Shown in pieces: positions 1 to 13,400 of a DNA stretch of 30,749 nt. Within the stretch, counting starts at the first letter, position 1; every line of letters begins with the position of its first letter. The DNA comes from Phallusia fumigata (taxonomy: Eukaryota; Chordata; Ascidiacea; Phlebobranchia; Ascidiidae), in the NCBI GenBank assembly GCA_008931825.1, contig QXVZ01019394.1:1-30749 (forward strand), in the 5' to 3' direction. A model generated the notes under the pieces. It made no database searches and was not told the DNA's origin. It saw only the letters and a list, made by a program, of their open reading frames with translations. The position numbers were made by a program, and so were the translations under genes.

Positions 1-332
1 ATTTTCGATATAATGTGCACAAAATGTGTGCGCACATTTCGGTCCTTGCACATTTCCAAAGTAATGTGCACAAAATGTGTGCGCACATTTCAGTACTTGC
101 ACATTTTCGACAAAATGTGTGCGCACATTTAGGTGCTTGCACATTTTCGATCTAATGTGCACAAAATGTGCGTGCACATTTCGGTGCCGGCACATTTTCG
201 ACAAAATGTGCACACAATGTGCGCGCATATTTCGGTACTTGCACATTTTTGAAAAAATGTGCACAAAATGTGCGCGCACATTTCAGTGCTTGCACATTTT
301 CGACAAAATGTCCACAAAATGTGCGCGCACAT
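1..332. repeat. 51-bp minisatellite, about 7 copies
   Basis: Seven head-to-tail copies of a 51-bp unit beginning ATTTTCGA and ending CTTGCAC. The third copy has an 11-bp internal deletion. Each unit contains the near-palindromes TGTGCACA and TGTGCGCGCACA, so it is locally self-complementary. Because 51 is divisible by three, several frames stay open and give repetitive Cys/His-rich translations. These are repeat artefacts rather than genes. The array starts before the window and decays into TGTGCGCATTGTGCG-type sequence up to about 360. Confidence 0.93.
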
Positions 333-360
333 TTTTACGCACATTGTGCGCATTGTGCGA

Positions 361-840
361 AAAAATGTCACAACCCCTGTTGCGATACTCGCTTAACCAA
401 ATTGTACTCCACAACTATTAATCGCCTCGACACATTCTTAACACCCACTAAAACTTGAAAAACATACGTTTCAAAGTCTCTGTGTGGCGGGGTCGTATAT
501 ATGAAAAAAATACGGTTTGCTTATTTGTTAAAACACCATTGGTTTACGTATAGGGACTAGAAAAGCTAATAAACGTAGTAGGCTATTAAGTTTGCGGACT
601 ATAGGAACTGTTGAATGTGGATTTGTTTTTGGTTCATTAACCCTAGCCACGACCCCAACCTCAAACTTTGTGCTTGTAGTATTTCCGACAATCCGCAAAT
701 CAAATACTATTATNGCGTAAGAGTAAATTGGGATCCGCCTAATTACTTGGGCCGATGCCGACAGCTTCCGCGTACTATATTGCGCAAGAAGTAGTAATTT
801 GCTATTTTTGATACGCCGTATAATGTACAAAATAATGATC
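361..840. other. no gene recognised between two minisatellites
   Basis: AT-rich single-copy sequence with one N near 715. I see no exon with convincing splice sites and no similarity to the downstream helical repeat. It may be intergenic or intronic. Confidence 0.5.
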
Positions 841-1150
841 TGCAAAAAAGTTGTTGAACTGAATAAAAAATGTTTGCACCAAAAAAACCGTCTGCAAAAA
901 AGTTGTTGCCCTGGAAAAAAATGTTTGCACCAAAAAAAACCGTCTGCAAAAAAATTCTTGCACTGAAAAAAAGTGTTTGCACCAAAAAAAAACTGTCTGC
1001 AAAAAAATTCTTGCACTGAAAAAAAATGTTTGCACCAAAAAACCGTCTGCAAAAAAATTCTTGCACTGAAAAAAAATGTTTGCACCAAAAAAACCGTCTG
1101 CAAAAAAGTTGTTGCCCTGGAAAAAAATGTTTGCAAAAAAATTGTTGAAT
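841..1150. repeat. A-rich minisatellite, period 50-53 bp, about 6 copies
   Basis: Six tandem copies of a unit running from GCAAAAAA through TTGTTGCCCTGG or TTCTTGCACTGA, then TGTTTGCACC, to CCGTCT. Copies differ mainly in poly-A length (units 50-53 bp) and in two alternating centre variants arranged roughly symmetrically, with the GTTGTTGCCCTGG type flanking three ATTCTTGCACTGA copies. Phe/Cys-rich open frames on the minus strand and Lys-rich frames on the plus strand come from the repeat itself. Confidence 0.92.
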
Positions 1151-1419
1151 TGTACTTGTGGGCCACCGTACAAATGCCATTGTTTCCACACAATCAGGTT
1201 TTTATGTCGTTTTTTTCGATACATTCTAACTCGCGTAAAAACACGTGCAAAACGTAGAGAGCGATGATACAACTTTCGTGCTGTTTTATTATTTTAATTG
1301 TTATACAAACGGGTAGAACACATATCTAGAATGGAATTTTGGTCTGACGATTTTATAGTTTCCGACAGTTTGCAGCTCTGATTTCTCACACAGCCTATGC
1401 ATGTATTTTCACCTCTTAG
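1151..1419. other. sequence upstream of first recognised exon
   Basis: No exon recognised. The interval ends in a pyrimidine-containing acceptor (CACCTCTTAG) at 1419 that precedes the first exon of the helical-repeat gene. Confidence 0.45.
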
Positions 1420-1497
1420 AGTGCTGCAGAACAAACAGCTGCAAAAACGCTAGAAGAATGCGATGCACTTTGCAAACAAAAGTGGAAAGAAGCTTCA
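1420..1497 (+). CDS. helical-repeat gene exon 1 (short, 26 codons)
   Basis: First exon I can support. Acceptor CTCTTAG, donor GTACGT. It encodes SAAEQTAAKTLEECDALCKQ and a further KWKEAS. Phase 0 at both ends. Its match to the later short exons is in length and helical pattern, not close identity. Upstream exons are expected outside the window. Confidence 0.7.
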
Positions 1498-4400
1498 GTA
1501 CGTATTTAGTTTACGTTTTAAAAAAAACATGAGTAAAACTATGTGAGTAAGGTCATAGACAGTGCATCTAAATTCTAGATTACACAGGATCGTTTGGATC
1601 GCTTGGTGGCGTTTCTGTGCGATAAAACGGCAATATCATGCACCTTAACGACCGCTTGGTGGCGTTGGTGCGCATGCATATCGCTTAGTTCACCTTCAAA
1701 TCGTTTTGTGTGCTTTTATATCGCTTAATACACCTTTATATGCCTTGGTGAACCTATATACGTATAACCAATCACGTAGCCAGCCTAAATTTTTGAGGGG
1801 GGCCAAGTAACCTAACTTAATGTAAAACTTAGGGATTTTTTCCTGAAGTAGCCTAATTCAATGTATAATTTCAAAATTTGGGAGGAGCCATGCCCCCTTT
1901 CGCTCCCCCCTTGGCTACGCCCCTGCGTATAACCAAGCGATATAAAGCTGCACCAAGCGATGTAAAGATATAAAGGTGCACGCCATTGCCATTTTATCGC
2001 ACAAAAGCGCCACCAAGCGATCCAAACGATCCTGTAGTTTAGAAGTACTCAAATAAAGATTACCAATGTTTTTTATTTTAATATAATTTTGTATTCTTTG
2101 AAAGCGTTCTGACAGTTACATAGAAAATGAAGAAATCGATTCCATAGCTGAAGAAATAAAAGACAGAGTGTTGGATCACTTTCATTCACACGTATTGCTT
2201 GGTGGGCCAACATTTATAGACAAACTACAAAAACAATTGTTTGAAAGAATAAACCAAAGAAAGCTGGCTTTTACACAAGAAAACAACCATAAAATTGTGA
2301 GTAGTTTGCTACCAAATATTGCCTCTTCTTTAACTTAGTGATTTTAGGAGTTGAAAAAACAGAGCTATGAGGAGGATGTGAAAACAAGTGTAAGGGAATA
2401 CCAAAGTGAGCTTGAAAAAGAGGTAAACCTTTGAATACTTGCCAAAAATAAGTGCTTCACACTTTTAATCACTCAAAACTCTTAAAATGCGCGCTTATCA
2501 TATTGTACCACTTTAACCACTTCAATTGGGCACATTTGATACGTCAGTACGTTGTTTTAAGTCCGCTGATAAAAGGCGATGTGTAGGGGAACCTGGTAAT
2601 ACAGAAACATTGGGCATAAGTTACGGTTTTAGATGATTTTACCAGATGTTAAAACATAAATCTTAAACACAAACTCAAATAAATCTGCGCAAAGAAAGTG
2701 GTTGCCACACAAATGGTCAGAACAGAAGCNAATTACTCAAACAACGCTTAAAATGCGCGCTTATCATATTGCTCAACCACTTTAGTTGGGCACATTTGAT
2801 ATGCCAGTACGTTGTTTTAAGTCCGCTGATAAAAGGCGATGTGTAGGGGAACCTGGTAATACAGAAATATTGGGCATGAGTTACGGTTTTAGATGATTTT
2901 ACCAGATGTTAAAACATAAATCTTAAATTCAAACTCAATTAAATCTGTGGTTGCCACACAAATGGTCAGAACAGAAGCAACAAGAAACACTTACTTTTCC
3001 ATTCTAGCAAACATGTATTGAAACATTTGATCCCGAAGTTATGAAAAAATGTCATGAAGAAATTCAAAAACAAATACTGGAAACTTTTGATTCGGAACAC
3101 GACGGAAGCATGAAAGAAAAATATCTCCATCGATTAGAGGACGAAATTTATCGTCGGTTTAAGGAATCGTCATATAATTTACATTGGCAGCAGGTAGCTC
3201 AACGCTTTGTGAACAAAAAGTAGAGAAATACTGTATGATGCAAAATCTTTTTTTACTGATTATTTAAACGTTAGGTAAATGAAAAAAATTGTACTAAAGT
3301 TTAATCAATGCAGCTTTTATGAAAAAATCAAATTTTCTCAATGTTTAGCTCAATGTCAAGCAGTCGATGGAAAAACTAGTCCAGGAATGCTACGAGGAAT
3401 TTATAAACAGGTTGCCGACAGAGGTAGGTTTGGTCCTGTTAAATCAAACACTGTGTAAAATAGTTTAAAAAAGTTTACCGAATGATTCTATTTGCAGCAA
3501 CAGCCAGAAGCGGACCGTGAAAATTTTCAGCAACAATGTGACGCGGTACAGAATCTAGTCTTGACCGAATTTGATAAAAAGACCAGCAAATACGATCCAG
3601 GATTTGTTAAATCTTACCGAGCTAATTTGGAACGTCAGTTTAAAGAATATGACAACCACAACAAGGCAAAATATGACGCCAAAAGGGTAAGCAATAAAGG
3701 TTTATTTATACAGTGCCCATTTCAGCCCAACCCAACTCTACCACTGTTTACGATACCATCTCAAGCGTCCTCTGCTGGACACCATATTTACACTTTTTCA
3801 ACATGACTGTTTATAAACAAGTGATTCATATTTAACCATGGCCAGATAAATCAGACTTTAACATTCAACGACCAAAAGAATTTGGGTTTACATGTCGTCT
3901 CCCAGCCAGTCAGTTCAAGATGTCGCGCAACTTATTTTTGCCTTTGAATAGTGTTTTTTTTACAATGTGATATTGCGTACATGGAGTTTTCTCATTATAA
4001 GTCACTTCCTAATTTTTTTCTCTGCTGAAATCTATTGCCTTTTTTTAGGAAAAGGAGAGAATGCTTTTCCACGAATACACCGAACAAGCACGCGACATTT
4101 ACAAAAGAGAAAAAGTAAGTTTAGTCAAATACAAGTGTGGGAGAACATTTCCATAATATGCTGCAAAATATTTTTTGAAGGAAAAACTGGTCTTATACAA
4201 AAAAAATGAAGAGTTAAGAAAATCCCACGAAAGTTGTCAGAAAGCAGCTGAAGATTATTTGGAAAGTTGTAAAGAATGGAACCAGAATACGAGCAACGAA
4301 AAAAAAAATTTCGAAACCCAGCTAAAAGATTTTTTTGAAAACCAGTGGAGATTCTTGGAGCATGAGAACGAAGAAGCAAAAGTAAGATTTCATTGGAAAA

Positions 4401-7400
4401 AAGGTTGTAGGTAAACTGTCTGTCTTTGTTTAGAACAATATTGTTCGTGACTTTCAACAATCATCCGTTACGTGTTTGGACGACTACAGACGAAAAATGG
4501 ATCAGGTATCTATTTTGTAAAAGCACAGTCTACTTTGCAATTTTGTTGATATCGTTTGCCTCTCAGGTAATCTTGGAGCAAATTGATGAAAAGAAGCACG
4601 AAGAAAATCACGAGAAGGCTTTAGCACAGGCTTTGAGTCATTTTATTGAAACAAATAACAAAGTAAATAACCTGGATGAAGAAAAGAAACAGGTTCATGA
4701 TGACCTGCTTAATGAAATTAATAAGGAACATGAATTTAACGTCTTAAAAGTGGAAAGGCAGAAGGTATTATTTTACCAATATCTGTGTAACCCACTTTTT
4801 ATTTATAATTGCCATTTTTAGAAAGACATCGAGGAAAAAGCGGCTGATTTGCGCAGTAAATGCCTTCAGACATACGTACAATTCATAACAAAGGTACATC
4901 TTGAATAGAACCAAATTAATTTTACTTGTAACCATTATGTTTGTTTGATACTTTTTGCATTTAGAGATTGGAGAAGGTCGTACCTGACGAACAGTTTTAT
5001 GATTTTCACGAACACGCTTCGGAACGAGCCATTAATCGGTTTAACGACTCCGTCAATGCCAAACACGAAAAGATAAAATTAAAGCACAAGAAAATACTAA
5101 TTGATCAAATTGAGCAAGAAAAAGTTCGATTTTTTGAGAGCAACCAGATCAATCAGGTAATCAAAAGTTAAACGTTTCCAGATGGCATTTAGTTCTAAAC
5201 ACAAGTTGATGAATGTTAATTTGTTTTCTAGGCTTGTTGTTTTGTTGGCACCTTAAAACTATAAAGAAAATACTATTTTTCAGAAAATGGGAGAAATGAA
5301 GGCCGCCCAAAACCTACAGGAAGCTCTTCATTTTTACCAGTCCCAAATGGCACAGGTATTTTCTTTTCTTGTTTCGTTAATGCCGCTTCACCTTTGCTGC
5401 AATTGTACTTTTTTATTTTAAGATGTGCTCAGGAGGATATGTTGACACCTTACTGCTTATGAAAAAACACAAAGGTACAAAACAAGAGGCAATGAAACAG
5501 TTTGCAGATGTAGCATCAGAGCAGAATATGTATGACTTCAGTGATTTTGAAGCTGATCTTATGAAGTCAATAGATACTGCGTTGGATGTAATCCTTTCGG
5601 AAAATGGAATTTATCAGGTGGTATTATGTGTTAATTGTTGCTTCTATTCTGTATCTCCCTAGTATAACTCATGCTGGTCAGGCCACAAACTACAAAAATC
5701 TAATTAAATGTCGTCAAAGCCTGAACAAAAATATTTAGCAAATATTAACATTTTTGTTCTCGAGTCTTTGAATCACTTAAGTACATTGTAGTTAAATGGT
5801 TTCCGAATGTGATATTCTTTATTTGCTTTACAAATTTAATGCTGTCGAACAACCTATAATTTGTATTCTTGGCAAAAATTTGTTGGCGGAAATCAGAACT
5901 TCCTCATTGCATTATCTATTAACATTATGCAGTAATTAAAAAAGTGAGCAGTGATAGTTTACAAAAAACGAAGTTTTGGCAAAATAGCGTGTGCATATTT
6001 TTAGGAACAAGATAAACATAGAATAACAGAGAGGGCCAGTGGACTGATTGGTGGATGTGCCAAGCAGTTACAGGAGGTAAGTAAGAAGCTAATATTAGGT
6101 CAAGATGGAATTAAATACATATTCAGGTGAAGATGGCAAAACATTTTCAACATCTTCACCATTGCGTCACAATGAGGTTAAGAACGCTTTAATTTAGTCA
6201 CTTTCGACCTTGAAAAATATTTCGGTCCCTTTAATGATATGTACCTTAATTGTTTAAAGCAAACCACACAGATACAGCGAGATTGTAACCCGAGATTTCC
6301 GCAGACACAATCTTAGTTGTTTGATTGATAAAAAATGGTTAGAAAGAAATGTTTTTTATCGTTTTAAAAATATTTGACGTTTGTTACATGCAGAAGGTTC
6401 GAGGATATGTTAAAAACGAGGAGCTTGAGGCGTTTTACGAGGACTTGAAAAAGGAAACGCTTCAGAATTTTGATGAAAACAAACCGGATCAAATGCTGGA
6501 TTTTTTTGAGAACGAGAGAGAACGCCTGGAACAGCAGTTAAAGATTGATTATTTGCATGCCGTGGATGTGAACCGTAATAATTTGGTAAATGCATTCAAA
6601 TTCACTTTATTGCTTTTAAATTTTATAGATTTGATGTTATGTTTTGTAGAAGCAATTCGAGATCAAAGTTGAAGAAAGTCAAAGTTTAGCCGAAACGAAC
6701 TTCAAAACATCATTTGATGACGTAAGTCAATGGTTATGTTGGGTATGAGTGCCAATTTTATTTAGACCAAGACCATTTCTTGTAAAAGCGACCGTCAATC
6801 TAACTTTTTAAAATTATTTGCATGACGTCTCACTGCGTTTTTTTCGATGATTCACTGTCCATCGCTTTACGGACCCCACTGATCTAACCGTTCCGAAACG
6901 CATTTTTTCTTTAAAACAAAATAGCCCGAATCAGGTTCCTATGTAACAAACTTTCGCGGCAAAATAACTTTTTGCCAGAAAATTGCCCCATAATTCCATG
7001 TCACATATTGCCGAAAAGAAGGGTCCAGTTTCAAGCATTTTAAACCCTGAAATTTTCTACCAGCCAATTATATATTTTTTAATTGTCTATGAAGTAACAA
7101 TCATGGCCGTTGGCATTTTGACAAAGTTTGTATCAGAGTTTGTTGCATAAACCCAAACCACAATTTAACGGCAGTGAAGGGATGAGTGGTTTGCCAATAC
7201 TCTAAATTCGTTATTTCAAGTATATAGTTCCAATGCATACGCATTCTGGTGTTTACTTCAATACATACTTCCAATCTTATTGTAAAACAAAACGGCCTAT
7301 AGTGCAAACACTGTTGTGACCTACTACGACACACCAGCCCACTAGTCAAATTAGTCCACGCGGATGATCGTCATGGCTGACAGCGTTTTTTCTGTTACAT

Positions 7401-10400
7401 TTCAGATACTTGATCGAAGCATTGAAAATGACGAATTAAAAAGTCGAATCACGAAAGAGTGGCAACGTTTTTTGAAAACGTTTGATGTAAATGTTCGAGG
7501 AATACCTGAAAGTTTGGTTGAACCAGCCCGAGCTAACCTTGAAAAAAACTTGGAAAAATCTGCTGATCATATAAGCAACGGAAATTTGAAAAACCAGGTA
7601 TTGTCTGTCTTAAGTAAAATTGTAACGATTTTGAAAAAATAATGTTTACAAAATAGAACAAACCTTATGTGTTCCAATCTTGTCTAGAAAGCAGAAGTTT
7701 AAATGCTATTCCGTTAGTGCTTTAATTAAACATAATTTAAACAGTACAAACTTCCGACAGATTTGATAAATTTTACAAAAATAGGCTAAAGGCAACCAAT
7801 GCAGTGTGTTTGAAACACACATTTAAATAGCAATTTTTTGTCTCATATCTGTTTCAGTTGAAACAAACCCTTATATTCGAGCAACTAGTTAAATTGAGTT
7901 GTTCGGTTGCCTGCATATTAACAATGATTTTGTCATGTTTGTCCAGGAAGAAATACAAATGCACGCAGAACACGCCAAACGTGTGAGCAGTTTTAAAATG
8001 GAAGAAGAAATAAGAAAGGTATACTTTAGGCGGAACTTCTGGGGGAACCGATTTCTCCGCTATTGATCAAATCATACAAATCAACTTTAGATCCTTAATG
8101 ATGAAGTTGATGTGAACATTGCACAAACCCGAGCATCTGATGCCACGGAAGAGTCCATGAAAGTGTTTCAGGAAAAAATCCGTAAATGCAGCAAGAAATT
8201 TGAAACACACAAGTTCGAACAAGAAGTCAAGTCGACTTTGCATCAGTTGAATCGAAAAATGATTGACGATGTGAAAAATCAACAAGTAAGACAACTACAT
8301 GATAAAGATGCCCGTTTTGAAAGAGAAAGTACATTTACTGTTTTTGGCTGAACCACGCATGTCTGTAAACACTCTTAAGTCTAGATCAGGCATGTCAAAC
8401 ATACGGCCCGCGCCCGCTTGATAAAACGCCCCGACATACATTTCTGACTCTGTCGAAAAAAGCGAGTCTCTAGCTCATTTCAATTGAAAGTTATGATTTT
8501 ATATCATCAACCCGAAAATTTTATACTTTTTGAATAAAAAACAATCAACCACTTGTCCGTAGTCAGGTCTCGGAGAAAACAGCTCTACCAGAGGTTATTT
8601 TGTCATTATTTTACTGTTTCATCCCACGTAAAGTCAGTTGGTTGGATCTGGCCCCAGAACCGAACTGAGTTTGACATGTCTGGTCTAGATAAAATATGTT
8701 TTAAGTTTTTCTTTATGCGCTTATTCGGACTTATGCGTGGCAGTACTGCAAATGTCTTGAAATCATAACGAGATGAGGTTAGAACAGCGATGCCTAAACG
8801 ACGTGCGCTACAATAAAGTATACTGAGATCCGTTGTGGTTCAACACAAAACGGATGGGGGGGGTGGATATATATAGGTCGGGTTAAGTGGGATCAAAAGG
8901 ACTTTTGGCAAAAAGCCCAATTCCCCTCTCCAAAAGGCGTAATACGCCCCTCGGGTACAAATATGTTAATGTTTTCAAAAATGTCACACTCTAAACAAAC
9001 AACTGTTCGTAATGCTGGGATCTGGCCTGAAGCTTTTATGTGGGCCAATGATAACGGCACACTCATACATGTATCACACTGCGCCAGGCCTACAAGAGTC
9101 ATGTGCAGCACGCAGCAGGCAGCGATTCGACTTTCGACAGCCTCAATTGCTGCGGAGCCTGCGAAGCTCAGTTGGTATCCCATCACAGGCTAGAATCCCA
9201 CCGCAGGCTAGATTTTTGTAGTCACGCCTTGACTGAAAATGCTTGGCGGCCGACTGTAATTCGATACAACGCCTTTTGTAGGCCTGCGTAATGTGATTTC
9301 TAAAGAAAACATTCGCGTTTTGTCCTAATTTGGTGAAGTTTTAGTTGCCCTGTATACGCTTAAATACACGCAAGCTCTTTTTATCGTTTCCGTTTCACTT
9401 GTACCAAGTTAAAGGCACAACTTTTTACGTTATAAGCTTAAAGACCGAATCTAAATGGTCAAATTTTATGTTATGATGTAGCCGCTCAAATATTATGTGT
9501 TTTCTATTTTGCTCAAGGAACGAATCGAGCGGAAAATAAAAGAAAAGGCAACAAGCTTGTTGGACTCATGTGCCGAGCAAATTCAGAAGGTGAGTGGCAA
9601 AAACAAATGATACTTGAAAATGTATTTGTTCGACTAATTTGAACTAAATATGTATTCAGAGAAAGTCAGGATGCAAGGTTAAAAATCATTAAAGTAAATT
9701 AGTTGATTAAACATCAATTTGACGTTTAAGTCATTTACGTTTAGACTGTGACGTGAAAGCGACCAGGGCATTTAAGCGGGATTTTTCGATATTTTTGACA
9801 AAAATATTCTGGACTACCAATAATTTAAAGACTTTCAGCACCAACATTTTCGCAATTTTTTTTTAAACAAACTTAACCAGGTTGATATCCTTGCGTTCTA
9901 CATGTACTTGTACTCGCTTACAAATCACGCAGCATACAAATAACGGCGGCGCGAAAATAATTTAAACAATTTATTTAAAAATTTGTTAAAATTAAAAAAC
10001 ATTTTCAGTGCTTTTATTAAAAATTCAATTGTCGCAAAGTCGTATATGCATGCGTCATAACGTGACTCTTCGAAGCTGGTAACTCCCCATCGAAGTTTAA
10101 ATGGTTAAAACTATTAAACTTTAAAGCATAGTTTGTTTACTCATTTTATTTTTTACGCAGAATGAAGGCAAGTTTATTGAGAAAACAGAACTTGAATCGT
10201 TTTGCGAGGATGTAAAAAATAAAACACTGCAGCATTTCGATGAAATTAAACCAAAACATATGCTTGAGTATTTCGAGAAGGAACGAGAACACCTGCAACA
10301 GAACCTGAAGATAAAATGTCTAAATGCCGAGAAAAGAAATCGCCAACATATGGTAAGCTAATGGAGCAAATTTTTAGGTTAATCTAATATAGAATTCATG

Positions 10401-13400
10401 TGCACGTCCCTAAAAAGTGTAAAAAAGTGGCGATAGTTCAAAGCAATAAAAAACCAAGCAAACTATAAAATTACCTTAAAAAGCGGGTTTTATGGCACCG
10501 TGTGATATTTATGGCATCTTTTAATTTTTGTCATTTACAAACCCAAACCTTATCGTACATATTAACATGGCCGGGACAAAGATAATCAAGTAAAAATTTA
10601 CCTTATCGTTACATTTTTTAGAGTGAATTGGACATTGAAATTAGAAAAAACGAAGATTTGGCCAAGGAGCACTTTCAAGAAGCATTTGAGGACGTACGTT
10701 AATTCGTGTTGAATAAACATTTTTTTTAATTTTCCATGGACATGTTTTTTAGCTGTCAAATACCTTTGTTGAAAATGTTGATTTGCGTCAACGAATTGAC
10801 AAGGAAAAACAAAACGTTTTGAAAAAGTTTGACGAAAATGTACGCGGAATACCTGCAAGTTTGGTTGCAGCAGTCCGAACCAACCTCGAAAAATACATGG
10901 AAAAAGCTGCAAACCAATTTTACAACAAAAATTTGGAAAAGGAGGTAAGTTCTCTTTGCTAAATACCTTGTTTCTGTCTTTTGGTAAAGTATTCGGCCTT
11001 TTTTTAAGAATAATTTTTCTTGACATAAAAAGCCTGTCCGGTCCTAAAGACATATTGAACGATTGAGTAGGCGTTTGTCTTTTACAATGTTGGGGGCGTG
11101 ATGGGATTTAAATACAACCTTATAGTAGACTCCACCGGTAGGTAAAAACTACTTGAGCACATAGGAGTGTACCAACCGGCTCCCAGCATTATTGCAATTG
11201 TACGATGTGACCGATTGTAATAATAGTTGCACGAACTTGTCTAGTATGGGGGATATTTATTTCATTTCAAAATAGCCTTTTTTAGGCCAAATAATATCGC
11301 CGTTTGTAAAAATATTTAAAGTTACCAATTTGTCTTTCCGATTTAGCTATATCAGAACGAGAATTAAATTTCCATTCCCATTTAGCTAAATTGGAACGAG
11401 ACTGTCATTCCCATTCCGATTTAGCTATATCAGAACGGGAGTGTCATTTCCATTCCGATTTCGCACTGAACCGTGATGAACTAAGCCATGGGACGAACCA
11501 TTTACAACGATAGGGTGCAAAACACGGAAACGATTTATGTAGGATGCGAATAGCTTTTACGGTTGGTGGTTACACAAGAATAGAAAAGTCTATGTATAAT
11601 TTGTCGTTCTCAAAAATGAAGAGAGACAGCAAGCTTTGTTTAACTAGTGTGTTACTATAATTGTTCATGATTGGGTGCTAATCCAGTTGCACGCATTCCG
11701 GACGAGCCTGAAGAATCAGAATTGTTGGTTACAGTGCCAATAATTACTGCAGCAAAGTCACCCAAAGATTTCTTTACATGCTCTTGCAGGTTTTCATCCA
11801 TATTTTTGTTTATCTCAAAAAACTAACAAAACCATGAAACCAAATATATATGCAACATTATTTTCTAGCAATATATTTTAAATGTCAATGAGCTTATGAA
11901 ACTTAAGTATTTTCCTACTTTTGTTTTTCGTTTTGTGAAGACAGTTATTAAGTACCAAACAGCACGGGTTGTTAGTTGTTACGCCCACCGAGGGTACGCA
12001 TAAGACAAGGAAATAACAAGTCGCATCATTCAACGTGATAGCTGCGGCGTTGCGTCGTGGCCCAACAGCACACACACGACAGCAGGTGCAACTCAAAAAC
12101 CTGCCTCAACGGCGCTATGCTGTGTTATTAATATTTTTGTTTTTTGGGGGGGACCTAGTTATCCATGTTTTGTGGTTCGTTTATTGCAATACTGGTGTTT
12201 TGGGTAAAACCATAATTTTCTGCCCTAATCTTTTTTATTACACTTGAATAAAATATGTCAGTTGTCAATAAACAACAGTCTTCAGATCTGTTGCAATTAG
12301 GCTAAAAACGTTGCACACAGTTTTATGACCGTACACCCCATTAATTACAATGGTTCTGTCCATCTCTGAGTTCGTCACGGTTCAGTGCTAAATCGGAATG
12401 GCATTCCCGTCCTGGCATAGCTAAATCGGAATGGGAATGACACTCCCGTTCTGATTTAGCTAAATCGGCGCCCCATAGCCTTAACACTTTGTTTTACATT
12501 TTACAGAGAGAGTTGAAGATCAAAGTTGAAAAAGGTAAAGATTTGGCCGAAACAAACTTCCAAGAGGCATTCAATGAGGTACGTCAATTATTCAGATTCG
12601 TTTGTTTTCGTTCAACTATGGATAAAAAGTTTTTAGCTCCCACGGCACTTGGGTAATAAATATATGGTTCGTCCTGAAGTTGCCACATATTTTCCTTTTG
12701 TGATTTATTATTTCTACTTTTTTCTCTGCAGTTTATCCATGAACTTTTGCCATGAAATGTCTGGTGAATTTTGTAGGTTTCGCACTAAGTAGAAATTATC
12801 ATGCAGTTATATGCCATCTGCTTTGTTTGATTCAGTAGCCTCAGTGTTTACACGCAAAGCCCTAAAAGAGTAAAAAGTAATCCACATAAATTTAGGTTCT
12901 TACATCATGGACTGCTTGTCTGAGATGTAAAACAGGTAGAAGTTGGAGTCATGGGTTGATGTCACTATCTTGGTGAACACCAAGATTGCCTTTATTACCC
13001 CCATTAGTGGTGTGGGTTTTAAACTGAACATGCCGTTGTGGTGTATTGTTTTAATTAGTTGACCACATGTTCAGTAGCCACTCGTAGCTAAAATTAGTGG
13101 GGGTGTTGCTTCAGAAATTTCTAACCTTTGTTTCAATTATGTGTGAAAGTAAACAATTGCGTAGACATAAAAACAATTTATCAGAAACTTAATAAAACCC
13201 TAAATAACAAACATGTTTTTACTTAAAGAACCTACAGTTAAAGATTGATCTATTCATTTAAAAGTAAAATGGTAAGCGGTTTTAAGCACAACACGCGCGG
13301 ATTACGAAAACGCTACTTTCCTCCGGCACGCTAGGCCAAGGTCGGCACTGCGAGGCGACAGTGCGCTCTCCCTCTTAGCCTCGCATGCCGCTACCTTGAT

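Noticed and set aside
1-332. CRISPR-like regular repeat
   Set aside because: There are no unique spacers; the units are contiguous copies, and the genome is a spliced eukaryotic one.
77-458. Cys/His-rich open frames on both strands
   Set aside because: They are translations of the 51-bp minisatellite, whose length is a multiple of three; no zinc-finger spacing beyond the repeat itself.
528-1272. Overlapping Phe/Cys-rich and Lys-rich open frames
   Set aside because: Produced by the A-rich tandem repeat; the same peptide appears in several frames on each strand.
8893-9291. Possible gene in overlapping open frames of the intron after exon 20
   Set aside because: Both strands are open, no family motif is visible and no splice partners were found; more likely an old dispersed-repeat fragment.
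10598-11053. 151-codon antisense open frame
   Set aside because: It is the reverse of exons 23-24 and their intron; the sense strand has the spliced, repeat-consistent reading.
11878-12247. Possible transposase inside the 11339-12468 element
   Set aside because: The small frames lack any DDE or zinc-finger pattern and are too short.
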